Source: Parapristionchus giblindavisi (lineage: Eukaryota > Nematoda > Chromadorea > Rhabditida > Diplogasteridae). Taken from it: 64,000 bases of DNA. A program made the position numbers and the translations under genes. This document shows positions 38,960 through 53,882 of the stretch, in pieces (the first letter of the stretch is position 1; every line of letters begins with the position of its first letter). The notes beneath the pieces were generated by a model. It saw only the letters and a program-made list of their open reading frames with translations. It was not told the DNA's origin and made no database searches. The DNA is taken from assembly GCA_943737045.1 (NCBI GenBank), contig CALSFV010000204.1, positions 620,001 through 684,000 on the forward strand, in the 5' to 3' direction.

Positions 38960-39258
38960 AGGGAGAGTATCCTTTATTCTGCATATCGTGAGAGATTTGC
39001 CAACACTTATTGATTCAAATTTGAATACACACCTTTGTCACCTTTCACTTATTTCTTTCTTCTAGACAGTGAAGTCATTATCATCACCTATTTATTTTTT
39101 ATCATATTCATTTTCATGTGTCGTTGCATGCGTGTGCATGTAGATAAAATATATAAATATATACAGGAGAGCTGTGTTTTTCGTGGTGAGAGTCACCCCA
39201 TGAAGTGCCCTTTCCAGGGGTAATTAACATACCGCATTTGACAATTGTTACTCTCCTT
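38960..39258. repeat. TTAA-flanked element, AGGGAG ends
   Basis: TTAA on both sides of AGGGAGAGTATC...GTTACTCTCCTT. Its middle (39033-39165) matches 12108-12240 in the inverse direction. Confidence 0.65.
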
Positions 39259-39368
39259 TTAAAGCGGTGTGGTATAGTGTACTGTATTTCGTCAAATGTT
39301 CTTTCACTTGACGTAAACGTAGTCTACTTTAATTCTGTGACTTAGTTTAAGTTTAAAATATTAAATAT

Positions 39369-42051
<2,683 letters not shown>

Positions 42052-42104
42052 GTTTCAAGGAGCTGACCCAGCTATGACTAGGGTATCACTCAGATTCAAT
42101 TCAA

Positions 42105-42182
<78 letters not shown>
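42105..42182. repeat. (TA)n microsatellite
   Basis: Second pure TA run, on the other side of the palindrome. Confidence 0.95.
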
Positions 42183-42184
<2 letters not shown>

Positions 42185-42185
<1 letters not shown>

Positions 42186-42510
42186 TATACTGTAGCATAC
42201 TGTAGAATCTTACTGTAAAACTACTACCGTCGCGCTTTATTTGCATAATCATGGATGTATCTATCATTATATGACTTTTTACAGTGAATTCGCACTGTTT
42301 GAACCATGGCATGGATCATGTTGCAAACCTGGTATACGGTAGAAAATCCTACCGTATACCTTTTTCACCAAACAGAGTTCACAGTGAATTATGCAAATCG
42401 GTTTCTTCACATGTCAATTAGGCAAGCCCTGTGCTGCTCAAATACCCTATTATCTAATGAAAAACGTGCAACCGCGTTTAGATATCATGATGCAAAATTT
42501 TCAAAAAAAA
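42185..42510. repeat. GGTATACTGTAG element, solo copy
   Basis: It matches the interior of the MITEs at 25859, 30490 and 35115, from GGTATACTGTAGCATAC to CGCGTTTAGATATCATGAT. The match starts right at the (TA)n tract and stops where the outer MITE ends would begin. Confidence 0.8.
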
Positions 42511-42569
42511 ACAGGTCGGAGTGTGCAAGATGATCTTCTTGGCTTCACGTATTAAGTTAGATTTCACAT

Positions 42570-44007
42570 ATTTTCTTGTACTCGAACAATTTGTACTTGT
42601 TGAAACTGGTATCCATCGCCCACCTACTGAATCGACTAGTGGTAGGAGATACCGTACCCAGTGATCTATCGGAAGCTGTGGTCTCCCTGCTGTACAAGAA
42701 AAGAGATTCCAACAACATTGGAAACTTACGGCCAATATCGCTTCTTACCGTAACCCTCAAGGTTATGACGAGGTGCATTCTGAAAAGATAGGAGGAAGTA
42801 CTTGAAGAAACTGAGTCGTCTACACAAACTGGTTTCCGGCGAGGATATAGCACTCTTCACAACTTATATTCCATCAAGCAAGTCGTTGAAAAACCAGAAT
42901 ACGGTATGCCTATATACCTCGCCTTCGTTGACTTCAAGAAGGCATTTGATTGTGTTGAATGGAGCTCTTGTTGGCAAGCCCTATGGAAGTATGGAGCCCA
43001 TCCTACCCTGATCCACCTACTCCGGCGAATCTATGAGTCGTCCTCTACCCTGATTCCAGTGAATGAAGAACTCGTCCCTGTGACTGTGAGAAGAGGAGTA
43101 CGCCAAGGAGTCTCCCAAGGAGTCTCATTGTCTCCCCGTCTCTTCATCGTCGCATTGCGCTCGGCTATGGACGACATAGATTGGGAGAAGGACGGAATAC
43201 GCATCGACGGACGGAATCTGACGCACCTCGAATACGCTGCTGACATCGCACTCATCGCGAAGAGCCGACCGGAACTGGAACGTATGCTTCGGAAGCTGAT
43301 GAATGCCTGCATTAGAGTTGGTCTCGAAGTTAATGCAGGAAGGACCCACCTACTTACTTCATGCAAAACAACCCGTGCCCCAATTACAATACAAAATCTG
43401 ACGTTCAACTTTGTCGACTCTACCACATACCTCGGAGGGAGAATCGCTCTTCCTTTGGACCATTCCGACGAGATAGAGCATCGGATTCGGCTGGGATGGC
43501 TTGCTTGGACAAAGCTGTCACGCCTCCTCTCATCTCGCCTTCTTCCGATGAATACCAGGAGGCGACTGTTTGAAAGCTGTATTACCTCCACCGTACTCTA
43601 CGGGAGCGAGGTATGGGCACTCAGATCAAGCGACAAGGAAAGGCTGGGCGTCACACAAAGGAAGATGGAACGAAATATGCTGGGAGTAACGCTGAGGGAC
43701 CGCTGGAGAAACGAGCGCGTGAGAGACATCAAGAAGGTACGCGATTGGAACAAAGAGGCGTTGAAGCGGAAAGCGCTCTGGGCACTCAGTGAGCAGCATG
43801 GATATGGAGCAGTGGAGCCGCGCCACAACAGTATGGACGCCTTAAAATCGGAATCGGCCGCCTGGAAAGCCTAGAGCACGATGGAGAGACGACCTGGACC
43901 GAGCAATTGGCAACTGGTGGAATACACCCTATGATGTTTTTCGTCCCATCCTCATCTAGCAATTATTGCTTGAAATGATAAATTAATTGATTGATTGATT
44001 GATTGAA
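42570..44007 (+). mobile_element. RTE-like non-LTR retrotransposon, 5' truncated
   Basis: It holds a reverse transcriptase remnant and ends in a (TTGA)n tail at 43984-44007, as RTE-type LINEs do. The endonuclease domain is missing. Confidence 0.85.
42576..43960 (+). pseudogene. RTE-like reverse transcriptase, inactive
   Basis: RT blocks in order: NLRPISLLTVTLKVMTRCIL, a TAG stop at 42789-42791, TGFRRGYSTLHNLYSIKQVV, YLAFVDFKKAFDCVEW, RRGVRQG, then LEYAADIALI. The catalytic YADD box reads YAAD. The usual RQGDSLSP reads RQGVSQGVSLSP, through a 12-bp duplication and loss of the Asp. After RKALWA (about 43785) the frame shifts; GKPRARWRDDLDRAIGNWW continues in another frame to a stop near 43960. 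It cannot be active. Confidence 0.9.
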
Positions 44008-44208
44008 ACTGGTATATGCTAAATAAAATAGATAATGCATAAATAACGAAATCGACAAAAAGAAGACATTACATTAACACCTGTTAGATCCAATAAATTT
44101 TGTTAAATTGCCGCTGAATCTTTGTTTTTTTTCTAAATTGACAGATCTCAATGCGATGCTGCATTTATGCGCAGTGTTGTTTGTGGATCACTTGATCTCA
44201 TCCCACGT

Positions 44209-44282
44209 GCTCCATTGGCGCAGTTGGTTAGCGCGTGGTACTTATAATGCTGAGGTCGGGAGTTCGATCCTCCCATGGAGCA
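44209..44282 (+). tRNA. tRNA-Ile(UAU), intact copy
   Basis: GCTCCAT/ATGGAGC acceptor, D arm GCGC/GCGC, anticodon loop CTTATAA, T arm GGGAG-TTCGATC-CTCCC and discriminator A. No intron. Boxes A (TGGCGCAGTTGG) and B (GGTTCGATCC-like) are good. The anticodon stem TGGTA/TGCTG relies on three G-U pairs. It reads AUA codons. A T-rich stretch follows within 10 bp (CAAAATTTTT), suitable for Pol III termination. Confidence 0.9.
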
Positions 44283-44574
44283 AAATTTTTGCAGCTTTTA
44301 AAAAATTTTTAAAAGTAAAAAGAGCAAAATTTTTGCAGCTTTTAAAAAAATAAACTGATAATGTGAAATCAGCTAGCTATCTCTGCATCCGTTATATGCA
44401 ATACACCACGTTTTAGTGTAATATTTATTCAATTTACAGACCAATTGTTATTTGATAGGCTTATTTTTCAGCATCAGAGGAACAACATCAGGACGATAAT
44501 CTTCTCCGTTCCAGATGACGTCCGAATTCAATACTTGAACGAACATTCAAAATAAACAACGAACTCTCACTGAA

Positions 44575-45220
44575 TTTGCAAGAACGATGAAATGACGACT
44601 GCCTTTAAATATTAGGTTGGTCTCTTCCACGGAAGACAAATTATCTCTTACTTGAGATGTTGATTATCTATTTGTTCTTTTAATTTCTTATAATTTTGAG
44701 ATAACTTGGTTAGGTTACTATATCGAGCGATCATCCATTTGAACGAGTTTGGATTAAAATCGCATTTCTCTAGTTAGAAAATCTCAAATTTTCACAATTC
44801 TAACGATTTCACAATTCTATCAACGCCGAAATCAACTTTAGCGGGTACAAAAAAACGAAATACCAACTATATTTAATTGTATGAAAGATTCGAACACTTT
44901 CTATGTAATGTAGTCAGTACTGTGGTGCATCTTAGCTTTTCCAATGCGTTGTTGTAATATTTGCGTGATGTGTGCATATCCACTAAAAATGAAAAATGGA
45001 CGTGGTTATGCGGACGTCACGAGATTGTAACACCGCGTAAATATATGCGGCGGATCCGCTAGATTTACCTTTCTCTTATGACAATAAAAAGCACCTGCTT
45101 CAATCATATTCAATAATTCCTTCGTCCATTAACCGATAACAATCACTAACAACAAGTTTAACTTGTGTTTTCTCTTGTTTTAGTTAAGTAGCCATTTTTC
45201 TATGCAATATCAAGTATCAA
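44575..45220 (+). promoter_or_regulatory. conserved upstream region of receptor
   Basis: It matches two blocks upstream of the receptor at 12869: 44580-44660 with 9185-9260, and 44920-45130 with 12510-12680. There a foldback separates the blocks by about 3 kb. Confidence 0.45.
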
Positions 45221-48200
45221 ATGAGTGCGGAACCGTTATCCCCAATTGTTCAATCAATAATCATATGGTACAATCGGATTACTGGATACGTGTTTCTGTT
45301 TGTCAATACTAGTTTTCTTATTTTCATCCTAATAAAGAGTAATAAGAAGCATAGAGGATATCTACCGTATTTCATTGCGCAACAGGTACACTGACTATGT
45401 GATTGACATAATGTTTTTTTTAATGCGGAAATAACAGTCAGAAAAAAATGTGTAAAAATCTATACAGTCTATCCTTGGTAATCTTTGAATGGGTTCTAGT
45501 GATCACATCAAATTGTTCTATTGAACACCCCCCCCCTCACTTTACGTCTTTTTCCAATTTTTACTCAAAAATCTGTTGATTAGTTTTTATTTCTGCGAGT
45601 AGAATTGTTGACTTGAAACGACTGATTTGTATGGTTGGGAGTGAACCCAGTGTACTCCACAGCACATAAGACCCGTGAAGTATTATACATAACACTTTTC
45701 TTTATTAAAAAAAGCGCAAAAAGTGTATAACACTTTCAGTGTGCTTTTTGGTTTATTTTATTTTCATAACGCAATATGTTCAGGTTTTCTCCATTTTATT
45801 CGATTCCTACTTCAGTTTTCTATCACTTATTGTGGGACAGGAAGGAATCATTTACTCTATCGATTATCGATTCCCTCTAGTTATGCAGTGCTACGAGATC
45901 ATAGTAATGATTTGCCTCTAAATTATATTTTAACCTAAAATCTATATTGGAATTTAGATTTACATGTTAATCTTATTTTACTGTTTCGGAATATCGTACT
46001 TCATCGGCTTGGGGTACAGATACAATGTAACAATTGTGGATTTGTTCTAAGTAATATGGTATGGTCCCATGGATTTAAAAATTTAAAAAAAGGTATACTA
46101 GAAGAAATTGGGTTCGATCAATCAATTATCTTTTTTTCGGTCATTGGGTACAACTTTTAATGGGATTGAGTTGAAAATGAATAACGCACAGGGACAGGCA
46201 AACTTCCATGGGACCAGTAACGTTTAAAATAAATTAACATCTTAATAATTGTGACGCTGAATTCGATAAATTCAGGTCATTCAAAAAGTTTCAACTGAGA
46301 AGCACGCTTTCAGTACAAAAACAAGTAAAGGGTGTTTAATTTGCTTCTTTTTCATCTTCATACCATTAATGGTAGCTCATTTTTCAGTAGCCATGAAAGT
46401 GGATATATCCAATGTAAGTATTCTTTATTCATTGACTTTCACTTAATTACTTCAAAAACACACTCTAAGCTAATTTTACTGTCTCAATGCTCTCTCGCAG
46501 GCGAAGAAAACGAGAGAGTATGGCTATAGCGAAGAGTCTCAATTTATGTAGCTCGAGAAGTGCCTTTAATATTGCACGATTAAAGAAAAAATATTGTATG
46601 TACATACAAAAATAGACCAATTCAGAGTTGGTGACAATAAATGTCTTTCTTATTGACCGTATAAAATACACTTGTTTACTTGGTACGATAGTAGCCAGCC
46701 ACTATGTATTTTTTATAGAGAAATAAGCGAGATAGTACGTATATCAGAGAGTGAGCGTGAGGAGGGAACGGAGGAAAAGAGGGGTTGATCGATAGAATAT
46801 TTATGCGTTTAGCAGCTAGTAGCAAGGCAATTGCACAAGTACATTTAAAACGGATTTACAGGAAATTGAAGATCATTCTTTTGAATGGGTTAAAGCATAT
46901 CCGATTCGTGGAGCGATACAAAAAGGCTGGCTCAGTGTGTCGGCGCTTTTTGGTAAACTTCTATCCATTATATTATATAATAAAGAACTTAAAAAATAAT
47001 AAATTATAATAAGAGCTCTTCAGGTGCGATCATCAGTTTGGTAATCCTCGTTCTTATTTTTGCCGTGGCTGTGGCGACCATGATTTCCACTTTGACCGGA
47101 GGAATGTATGCTATGAGCCAGTCATTCAGAAAGTTAGTTTTATTAATTTCAATAATATATTTTTAAAGAATTTTCACCACAACATAATACTCATTTATAA
47201 CGTACGGAAATTCAATTAATTGAAACACTTTAAAGATGGAGACCCACGAGTTTTTTTTTGTAATAAGACTGTTCGGATAGAATGATAGAGATTCATTACA
47301 CGAATCGAAAAACATATATGATATTGATTCCCGATATGTTTAAAGCAGTATTACTTTCAAGGCATGGAGAGAGTGCCCATCGGATTTGCATACTTGACTC
47401 TCTCATTTTTTCTTTATCCCTTACTCCTATTACAATATAACATAAACTTTTTTTTTTAAATTTTCAACATGCTTATTGTGGCGGGAGTCAGTCATGCCAA
47501 CTCATTGGCCCCCTTCTATAACCACCCTGCCCACTAAATTTTATGAAATTAAATAAATACAGAATTTTTTTAGAATTTAGTTTCATTGATCTTTTCATTA
47601 TTTTCCAGATATCAAATGCGAGCAGTTGCAGCTGCGATTTTGCAGGTGCGTTTCTAATTTGACTATTCAAATCAACATGGACAATATTTCTTAAAGGGAG
47701 CGTAACCCCACTCAATGGACTCTTCGACGCGCACAGAGAAATAGTGTGCACAATGAAGAGACAATTGAGAGAGTTTACGCTCACTTTAAATAAGAGTTGG
47801 AATGACTAACTCCCGCCACGAATAGCATGTAGTGTTCAGTTTATATTATATGGTAATAAGCGTGAGATACAATGGGAAATTGAGAGAGTCAAATCAATCA
47901 ATCAATAAGCATAGCAAGCTTCAAACATATCATTAATCAGTATCAAATATGACTTTCGATTCGTGTGATGAATCTCAATGATTCTACCCGAACAGTCTGC
48001 TTACGAAAAAACTCGAGCGAGGGTCTCCATCTTTAATGAAAACAAATTATTTAAAGATGGAGAGCCTCGAAATTTTTCATGATGTTTGAAGCTTGATATG
48101 CCTATTGCTATTGCTAATTTTAAGCCATGTAGAGTGCCTATCCGATTCGCGCACTTGACTCTTTCAATTTCCCTATATCCCTCACACTAATTTCCATATA

Positions 48201-51200
48201 CCATATGAGACCGTTTGCGTAAGATTCGACTAAAATATGTGAAATCTGGCACAGTCAAAAAATCAAATTTTGGGAATCGGGGTTGTCAAGGGTGCTGATG
48301 ATGATGGCTATGTTCATTTTGCACCTAGATTCACCGTTGAGGCCAGACGACGTCGCGTTGAAATTGCCCTTTTAGTCAATTCCCTGTCTAATTCATTTTA
48401 AATGAAAAAATCAAAAATTTTGAAAAGTGAATTTATCTCAACGGAAAAAGTGTTTTTGAGAGATACTCGGACCGGCATGTGTTTAGGACCTCATTGAAAA
48501 AAATTTCAGCGAATTTGCGGAAGGTACGCTCGGGAAAATCTTTTAGTGTAATCATTTTGCTGTTGAAGTGGAGGCAAGAGTCGAGAGAGTGTGGTGGTGC
48601 GAGAGAGCAGAGAGGAAAGTCGACAAAAATGGATAGGAAGTAGAAAGGAGGTAGACGGGATTACCTTCCCTTCAACCTTCTCTGCTCTCTCACTATACCT
48701 CTTGCCTCCACTCCATGACTACACTATAAGTTGATTTTCTCGAAAGTACCTTCGCAAATTCGCTGAAATTTTTTGTATGAGGTCCTGAACACATTCCGGT
48801 ACGATCTATGTATCTCGCAAAAAAAATCCTTTGCCATTGAAATAAATTCAATTTCTGAAAATTTTTGAAACGTTTTCATGAAAAATGAATTAGACAGGCG
48901 TGATCCTCATCAAATTCTGCCCCCGAATGCACATGCAGATTTTAGAACCATTGTGTGACGAGTAATGACTAAAAACGCAATTTCAACTCGATGTCGCCAT
49001 GCCGCAACGGCGGCTCTATAGAGCTCTAGGTGCATAATGGACATAACCATCGTCAACAGCACCGTTGAAAATCCCCAAATTTTGATTTTTTGACTGTGCC
49101 AGATATTACTGATTTTGTTGATTCTTACGCAAGCGGCCTCAAATAAACAATAACCCTTGTTCTTTAAGCTAGTCGTACCGATTTTATCGATTGTCACGCC
49201 ACTCAGCTACTCCATGGCCAGGGTAATTTTCTCGATGGAAGGAAATGGTAAGAATATGAAAACATATTATTCATTATGAAAACATACATATAATATATTA
49301 ATAATATTACATATAATATATTAATAATATTACTAGACGTACACAAATAAGTATGCATGAACTTTAAATGTAAATTTAAAAATAAATAAGTTCGCTAAAA
49401 ATTATGCTAAAGCACTTGATTGTTTGATATGACAGTAGCCTCTTGCCCTTTTTACGACATGCTAGACCGATAAGCAACCGGTGCGGGCCAGGCAGGTTAG
49501 GTGGTTTTTTTTACAATGACCCGTCGCATTGCTTTGTATTGTTAGCTATGAATTTTTATATGAGCTGTCTTCGAAACTCATTAGCCTTGTTGCGACAGAT
49601 TTTTGCAGATCTATGGTAAAATTTGATAATATCGATTCTCCGTGACACTTTTTTTCTAAAGCCTTTGAAAATGAGAAAATCTTGGTGATTTGCTTGGTTT
49701 AGTAGCGTGCACTATATGCCAGAGATTTATATACTTCTGGAAAGTTGAATAATCATTGCCCACTATATATCACGCGTGTCGCGTAAGGTTCGAATAAACG
49801 GTGGCACATTGAAAAAGTCGAAAATGAGCAGAGGTTATTTTTTGGTAGTCCATAGGGTCCCTAACAACATGGCTCGAGCTTTTTTTCATATCTTCATTTT
49901 CAACGTCGAGAGACGACGTCAAACTTTTTGGAGGCCAAAATCGGCCGACTTTGGAGCTCTGTAGCTCTTCGGGGTGTGGTTTTGGTATCGAGTCATCAAC
50001 AGAAGAATTTCCTGGAATGTCAAGGAGAATGCATTTGCATCATTGGCCGATCGATATTTTTATTAGTATTTTTGCAAATCGATTTTGTTGTATAGTTTTC
50101 GTAAAAATATATGGGCCGAAAGTTTTCAATAGCTCATTCGACAGAGCTCGACGAGAGGATTTCAATGGTATGCTGAATGTCTACTTTATCTATATGCGCT
50201 CGAGTTATGTGGATTTCAAGGTTTTAATTGTGTGCGATCGCACGAGAGGAGAGTGACGCAGCCAGTGATCTACCCACTCATGTGCCTCCTGTGAACAATT
50301 CGCTCATTTTAATTAGGTTTGCTCTTGCTCTAGTAAATCTCCAAGTTATTATTGATAATTTTCTAATATTCATTTCTATAATTTAATTCATAATTCATAA
50401 CCAATCGATGAATATTGCTCACCATAAATGCAAATTACAACAAAACAACAAATAGGAGTAAAATTCACAGGAATATTTCGTAACACTCTTCCTCGACTAC
50501 CATCCTAATGAAGTCATCTTCGGGTTTTCCTAGAATCCCCTCATCCTCGTCCTGTCCCTCCTCGAAGACGTCATCGTCGATCTCCGAGTCCTTCGACTCC
50601 TCCACAGCTCTTTTTTTCCTGTTCAATCCACTGGTCGATCGAACACTCGACTTCGTCTCAGTGCTCTTCGGATACAATCGGAACCATGGTGACCTCTGAC
50701 AGAGCTTTATCGAAAACATTTAGACTTTAAAAAATCAGCAAAAGAAAACTGCAGCAAGGGGGATCGAACCCCTGACAGCCAAAAGTAAGTGCCGACACCT
50801 TATCCACTACACCACACACAGTTGGTTTGAAGGTTGGTAGAAGTGTTCACCAACCAATCCGGAGGTATTGTGTAGAAATCCACACGAATTTCTCGATCAA
50901 AAAATATTGAAATGCTCATAACTTTCGAGCGCATATAGATAAAGTAGACATTCAGCATACCATTGAAATCATCTCGTCGAGCTCTGTCGAATGAGCCATT
51001 GAAAACTTTCGGCCCATATATTTTTACGAAAACTATACAACAAAATCGATCGGCCAATGATGCAGATGCATTCTCCTTGAGATTCCAGGAAATTCTTCTG
51101 CTGATGACTCGATACCAAAACCACACCCCGAAGAGCTACAGAGCTCCAAAGTCGGCCGATTTTGGCCTCCAAAAAGTTTGACGTCGTCTCTCGACGTTGA

Positions 51201-51608
51201 AAATGAAGATATGAAAAAAAGCTCGAGCCATGTTGTTAGTTACCCTATGGACTACCAAAAAATGCATTAATATGTGGGGGTCAAAAAATGTGCCAAACAC
51301 CCACGGATTTTACTCGATTCTTCAGCGACACGCGTGATATACAATTATTGTTATCGAAATATAACAAACAATCTCATCAACTAATCATATTTAGCAAACT
51401 TATTATAGGTGATGGATCTGCACTTTTATTTTTAATAATCAACACTCACGCCTTCTGCAACACCATCGTCAGTATATGTTGTCTGTCACTCCATCGGACT
51501 GAATTATATAAAAGTATCGTGAAATCTATGCAAAGGCGTTTGAGAGGGTCGAAGACGGTTGTGAAATTGTTTCAAAATTCTATTGGAAAGCCATCATCAA
51601 CGATGTAG
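45221..51608 (+). CDS. Srh/Sri-like seven-transmembrane chemoreceptor, complete
   Basis: Exons 45221-45385, 45784-45903, 45958-46026, 46276-46413, 46862-46952, 47024-47132, 47609-47645, 49169-49247 and 51409-51608. The phases fit; 335 residues, ending KPSSTM. Helix markers: YVFLFVNTSFLIFILIKS (1), FDSYFSFLSLIVGQEGI (2, one codon shorter than paralogues), ILFYCFGISYFIGLGYRYN (3), LICFFFIFIPLMVAHFSVAM (4), ISTLTGGMYAMSQSFRK after helix 5, VVPILSIVTPLSYSMARVIF (6), INTHAFCNTIVSICC (7). Introns 6-8 carry TTAA elements and two large foldbacks, so the gene spans 6.4 kb for 1 kb of coding sequence. It is presumed to act as a chemosensory GPCR; the ligand is unknown. Confidence 0.8.
46645..46835. repeat. 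dispersed repeat, copy 2
   Basis: Second copy of 14865-15055 (ACCGTATAAAATACACTTGT... to CAGCTAGTAGCAAGG), in intron 4. Confidence 0.6.
47234..48032. repeat. TTAA-flanked inverted repeat surrounding receptor exon 7
   Basis: TTAA at 47230-47233 and 48033-48036. Ends AGATGGAGACCC and GGGTCTCCATCT. Arms of about 270 bp (47234-47506, 47788-48032) are diverged but clearly paired (GTGGCGGGAGT, ACTCTCTCA). The loop holds exon 7 (47609-47645) with its splice sites. Confidence 0.8.
47695..47785. repeat. 91-bp TTAA element
   Basis: AGGGAGCGTAAC...GTTTACGCTCACT between TTAA sites (47691-47694, 47786-47789), nested just after exon 7. Confidence 0.7.
48055..48205. repeat. third AGATGGAG arm, partial
   Basis: After TTAA (48051-48054) the sequence AGATGGAGAGCCTCG... 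follows the left arm of 47234-48032 until the next foldback starts. Confidence 0.65.
48207..49140. repeat. foldback element in intron 7
   Basis: Ends GAGACCGTTTGCGTAAG and its inverse CTTACGCAAGCGGCCTC. Arms of about 370-400 bp include GGCACAGTCAAAAAATCAAA. The purine/pyrimidine-rich loop is at 48590-48720. Confidence 0.85.
50465..50719 (-). other. acidic open frame inside foldback, possible captured exon
   Basis: A minus-strand frame rich in Glu and Asp (SKDSEIDDDVFEEGQDEDEG) follows a basic LNRKKRAVEE stretch and ends EEECYEIFL plus stop. It has much higher GC than its surroundings and looks like a real coding exon end. It sits in the loop of a foldback element, opposite to the receptor transcript. 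I do not recognise it; it could be a transduced host gene fragment. Confidence 0.35.
50749..50822 (-). other. tRNA-like sequence in foldback loop
   Basis: On the minus strand, GTGGTGTAGTGGATAAGGTG (box A) is followed by CAGGGGTTCGATCCCCCTTG (strong T arm). The anticodon arm is plausible (TCGGCACTTACTTTTGGCTG), but no acceptor stem closes well. Confidence 0.5.
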
Positions 51609-52700
51609 ATATTTCTGAATGAAGTGACTTGTGGAGTATAACCTTATCAATATGTTTTCCCAACATTTTGATTGCTGAATATCATGATCATGCTACTTGC
51701 TGCCATACATTTCTCGCTATAAAATGAACTATAAAAATGTTTAGGAACTTTTCCACCATTTCTTTGTATTATACCGATGAGAATATAATAATACGTAATT
51801 CGGGTTGTAAAATATGTTTGCCGACCATAATATTAGATGACAAAATTCTTTAATGATTATGTCAATAGAAATAATATTTGTTACTTTTGACAATTTTTTA
51901 AAAACGTGTTTATGATAGGACATGTGCCAGGCTTGCACCAAATACATATTCATCGGACATAATATTTCAACAATTATGATATTAATCCCGAACTTCACCA
52001 AAAGCAAAACTACAACGGAAGAAAATGAAAATATCTCATACCTTCGTTCATATTCTTGTAACATTCGCAGGCATTTCTTGGATATTTTTTTTTGATTTAT
52101 AACCGTTTGACCATCGGAATTCAATTGTATCATTATATCACATTTTCGTCTATACAAACAGAGACAAAAATGAAGAGGTTGACTGCGAAGAAAGGTACGG
52201 CTAAAAACCCAAAATTTCATAGAATATCGCGCGCTGAAGTTGAATGACGTACCCATACCATGCGAGAATGAAGAATTAACGATTAACGAATTAACAAAAA
52301 TCGTTAATTTTAATGACATTTTTCGTTCGATGTTAATTAACGAATAAACGAAAATACCTTAATTTTCGTTAAAATGTTCGTTCATGAAAATCAGCTTCTC
52401 GATGCTCATTTTCTTATCCTCTCAAATATTTTGGTTAACAAACTGATAAGATAAAAAATATTGCAAAAGTTATTCTACCCACCGTACACCATTTATTTCA
52501 CGCTGTTTCAGCTTATTGATCGCTAGGAACACCAATGAACCATGAATCCCATGCTTGGAAAAGCGCGGTTTTTGAAAATTTTGAAAATTCGGCAATAGGT
52601 GAGAAACGGGTAACGACTACCATTTCATTTAACTCTGCGCGTTCTTATCACTCGGAATTCGTAAAAGAGAGGTATGAGGGATTTACAAGAACATTCGCGG

Positions 52701-52795
<95 letters not shown>

Positions 52796-53695
52796 CATTC
52801 TTGTCTGTTTTGAAGTTAGCGAGTGGTCGTCTATTCTTTCCTCTCTCCCTTTCCTTCCTCGGCAAGTTTCCCTGCCAAGCCAGTAAAAGTAAGCTGATTT
52901 GCGCGGTTCAATCGGGTGTATATATATAGTATGATTGCAGTATATATATATATATATATATACTGCATTTTCTAGTAGAGAAAATTCAGCAAAAGAAAAG
53001 ATTTTGGTCAAGAATTTTACCACTTAGCTATGCATATTTGATATTTTTTTGTACAGTTTTGTTTTGTTATTAGATGTATATGCAAAAAGATCTGATTAAA
53101 TCGGACGATTTTGAAGTGCGTTATAAGGAAAAGATGAAAAGTGTGACGGACACACAGACACAGACAGAAGTGCCTTATAATTTTATAGAAGAAAGTAATA
53201 AATAATGCGATGGTGAAACAAAAAAATCATAGGAGATCTATGTAGACATGAATCGCGAAGCGGAATCAAATCCACATCAGTGATGTTCGTTAATGAAATT
53301 TTTCGTTAAGTCGTTAAGTCGTTAAATTACCGTTAATTTTCGTTTAATGTATGGGGAATCAAATGAGACATTTTATCGCCGTTTCGAACTGAAAAGGTTG
53401 CTGTCTGCTCATTTATGTGTGCATTCGTTATTATTTGAATTTTTTGTTCAAGTTTCGAATTCGGACTTCATCTGGAACGGAGAAGATAATCCCTCTGATA
53501 CTGAAGAATAAACATATCAAATAACAATTGGTCTGTTTTGACTCTCAAGCATGCATGAATATAAGGTTTTGCTTGTAATAAGTGAATAAATGTTACTCTA
53601 AAACGAGTCATATTGCGTATATGCAAACATATTAATCTGAGTCACATTATCAGTTCATTGTCACTTTGATAAGTTTATAAAACTTGCAAAAAAAT
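51609..53695. other. spacer with TTAACGAA-rich stretches and microsatellites
   Basis: No gene seen. 52265-52380 and 53285-53345 are built from TTAACG/CGTTAA words in both orientations and may be the ends of an old element. A 192-codon minus frame at 51741-52319 has no recognisable motif and is AT-biased; I treat it as chance. Confidence 0.4.
52703..52795. repeat. (TA)n microsatellite
   Basis: TA run with one ACA interruption near its end. A smaller TA palindrome, GCAGTATATA...TATATACTGC, follows at about 52937-52970. Confidence 0.95.
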
Positions 53696-53761
53696 TGCTC
53701 CATGGGAGGATCGAACTCCCGACCTCAACATTAACCAACTAACCAACTGCGCCAATGGAGC
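53696..53761 (-). pseudogene. tRNA-Ile(UAU) pseudogene
   Basis: Acceptor and T arm match the intact copy, but only 66 nt remain. The D-arm end and the anticodon arm are replaced by a repeated GTTGGTTA, so the anticodon is gone. It lies 3' of the complete receptor that ends at 51608 and is convergent with it. Confidence 0.85.
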
Positions 53762-53882
53762 ACATGTGGATACACATGAGCCATAAATATCAATGCACAT
53801 ATGGGGAAAATATGCAAGGAGCAATATTCCGTATTATAAATAACAACGAACTTTTTGAAAATTGAGCGAATTTGATAAAATA

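Larger units (their letters stand above)
49768..51340. repeat. foldback element in intron 8 with captured sequence
   Basis: Ends ATCACGCGTGTCGC and GCGACACGCGTGAT. Arms 49768-50215 and about 50930-51340. The 700-bp loop contains a coding-like acidic frame (50465-50719, minus) and a tRNA-like segment (50749-50822, minus). Confidence 0.85.

Noticed and set aside
43031..43591. 186-codon minus-strand frame
   Set aside because: Antisense shadow of the reverse transcriptase remnant.
51741..52319. 192-codon minus-strand frame
   Set aside because: AT-biased, with no motif, hydrophobic pattern or splice context that suggests a gene; it overlaps TTAACG-rich repeat sequence.
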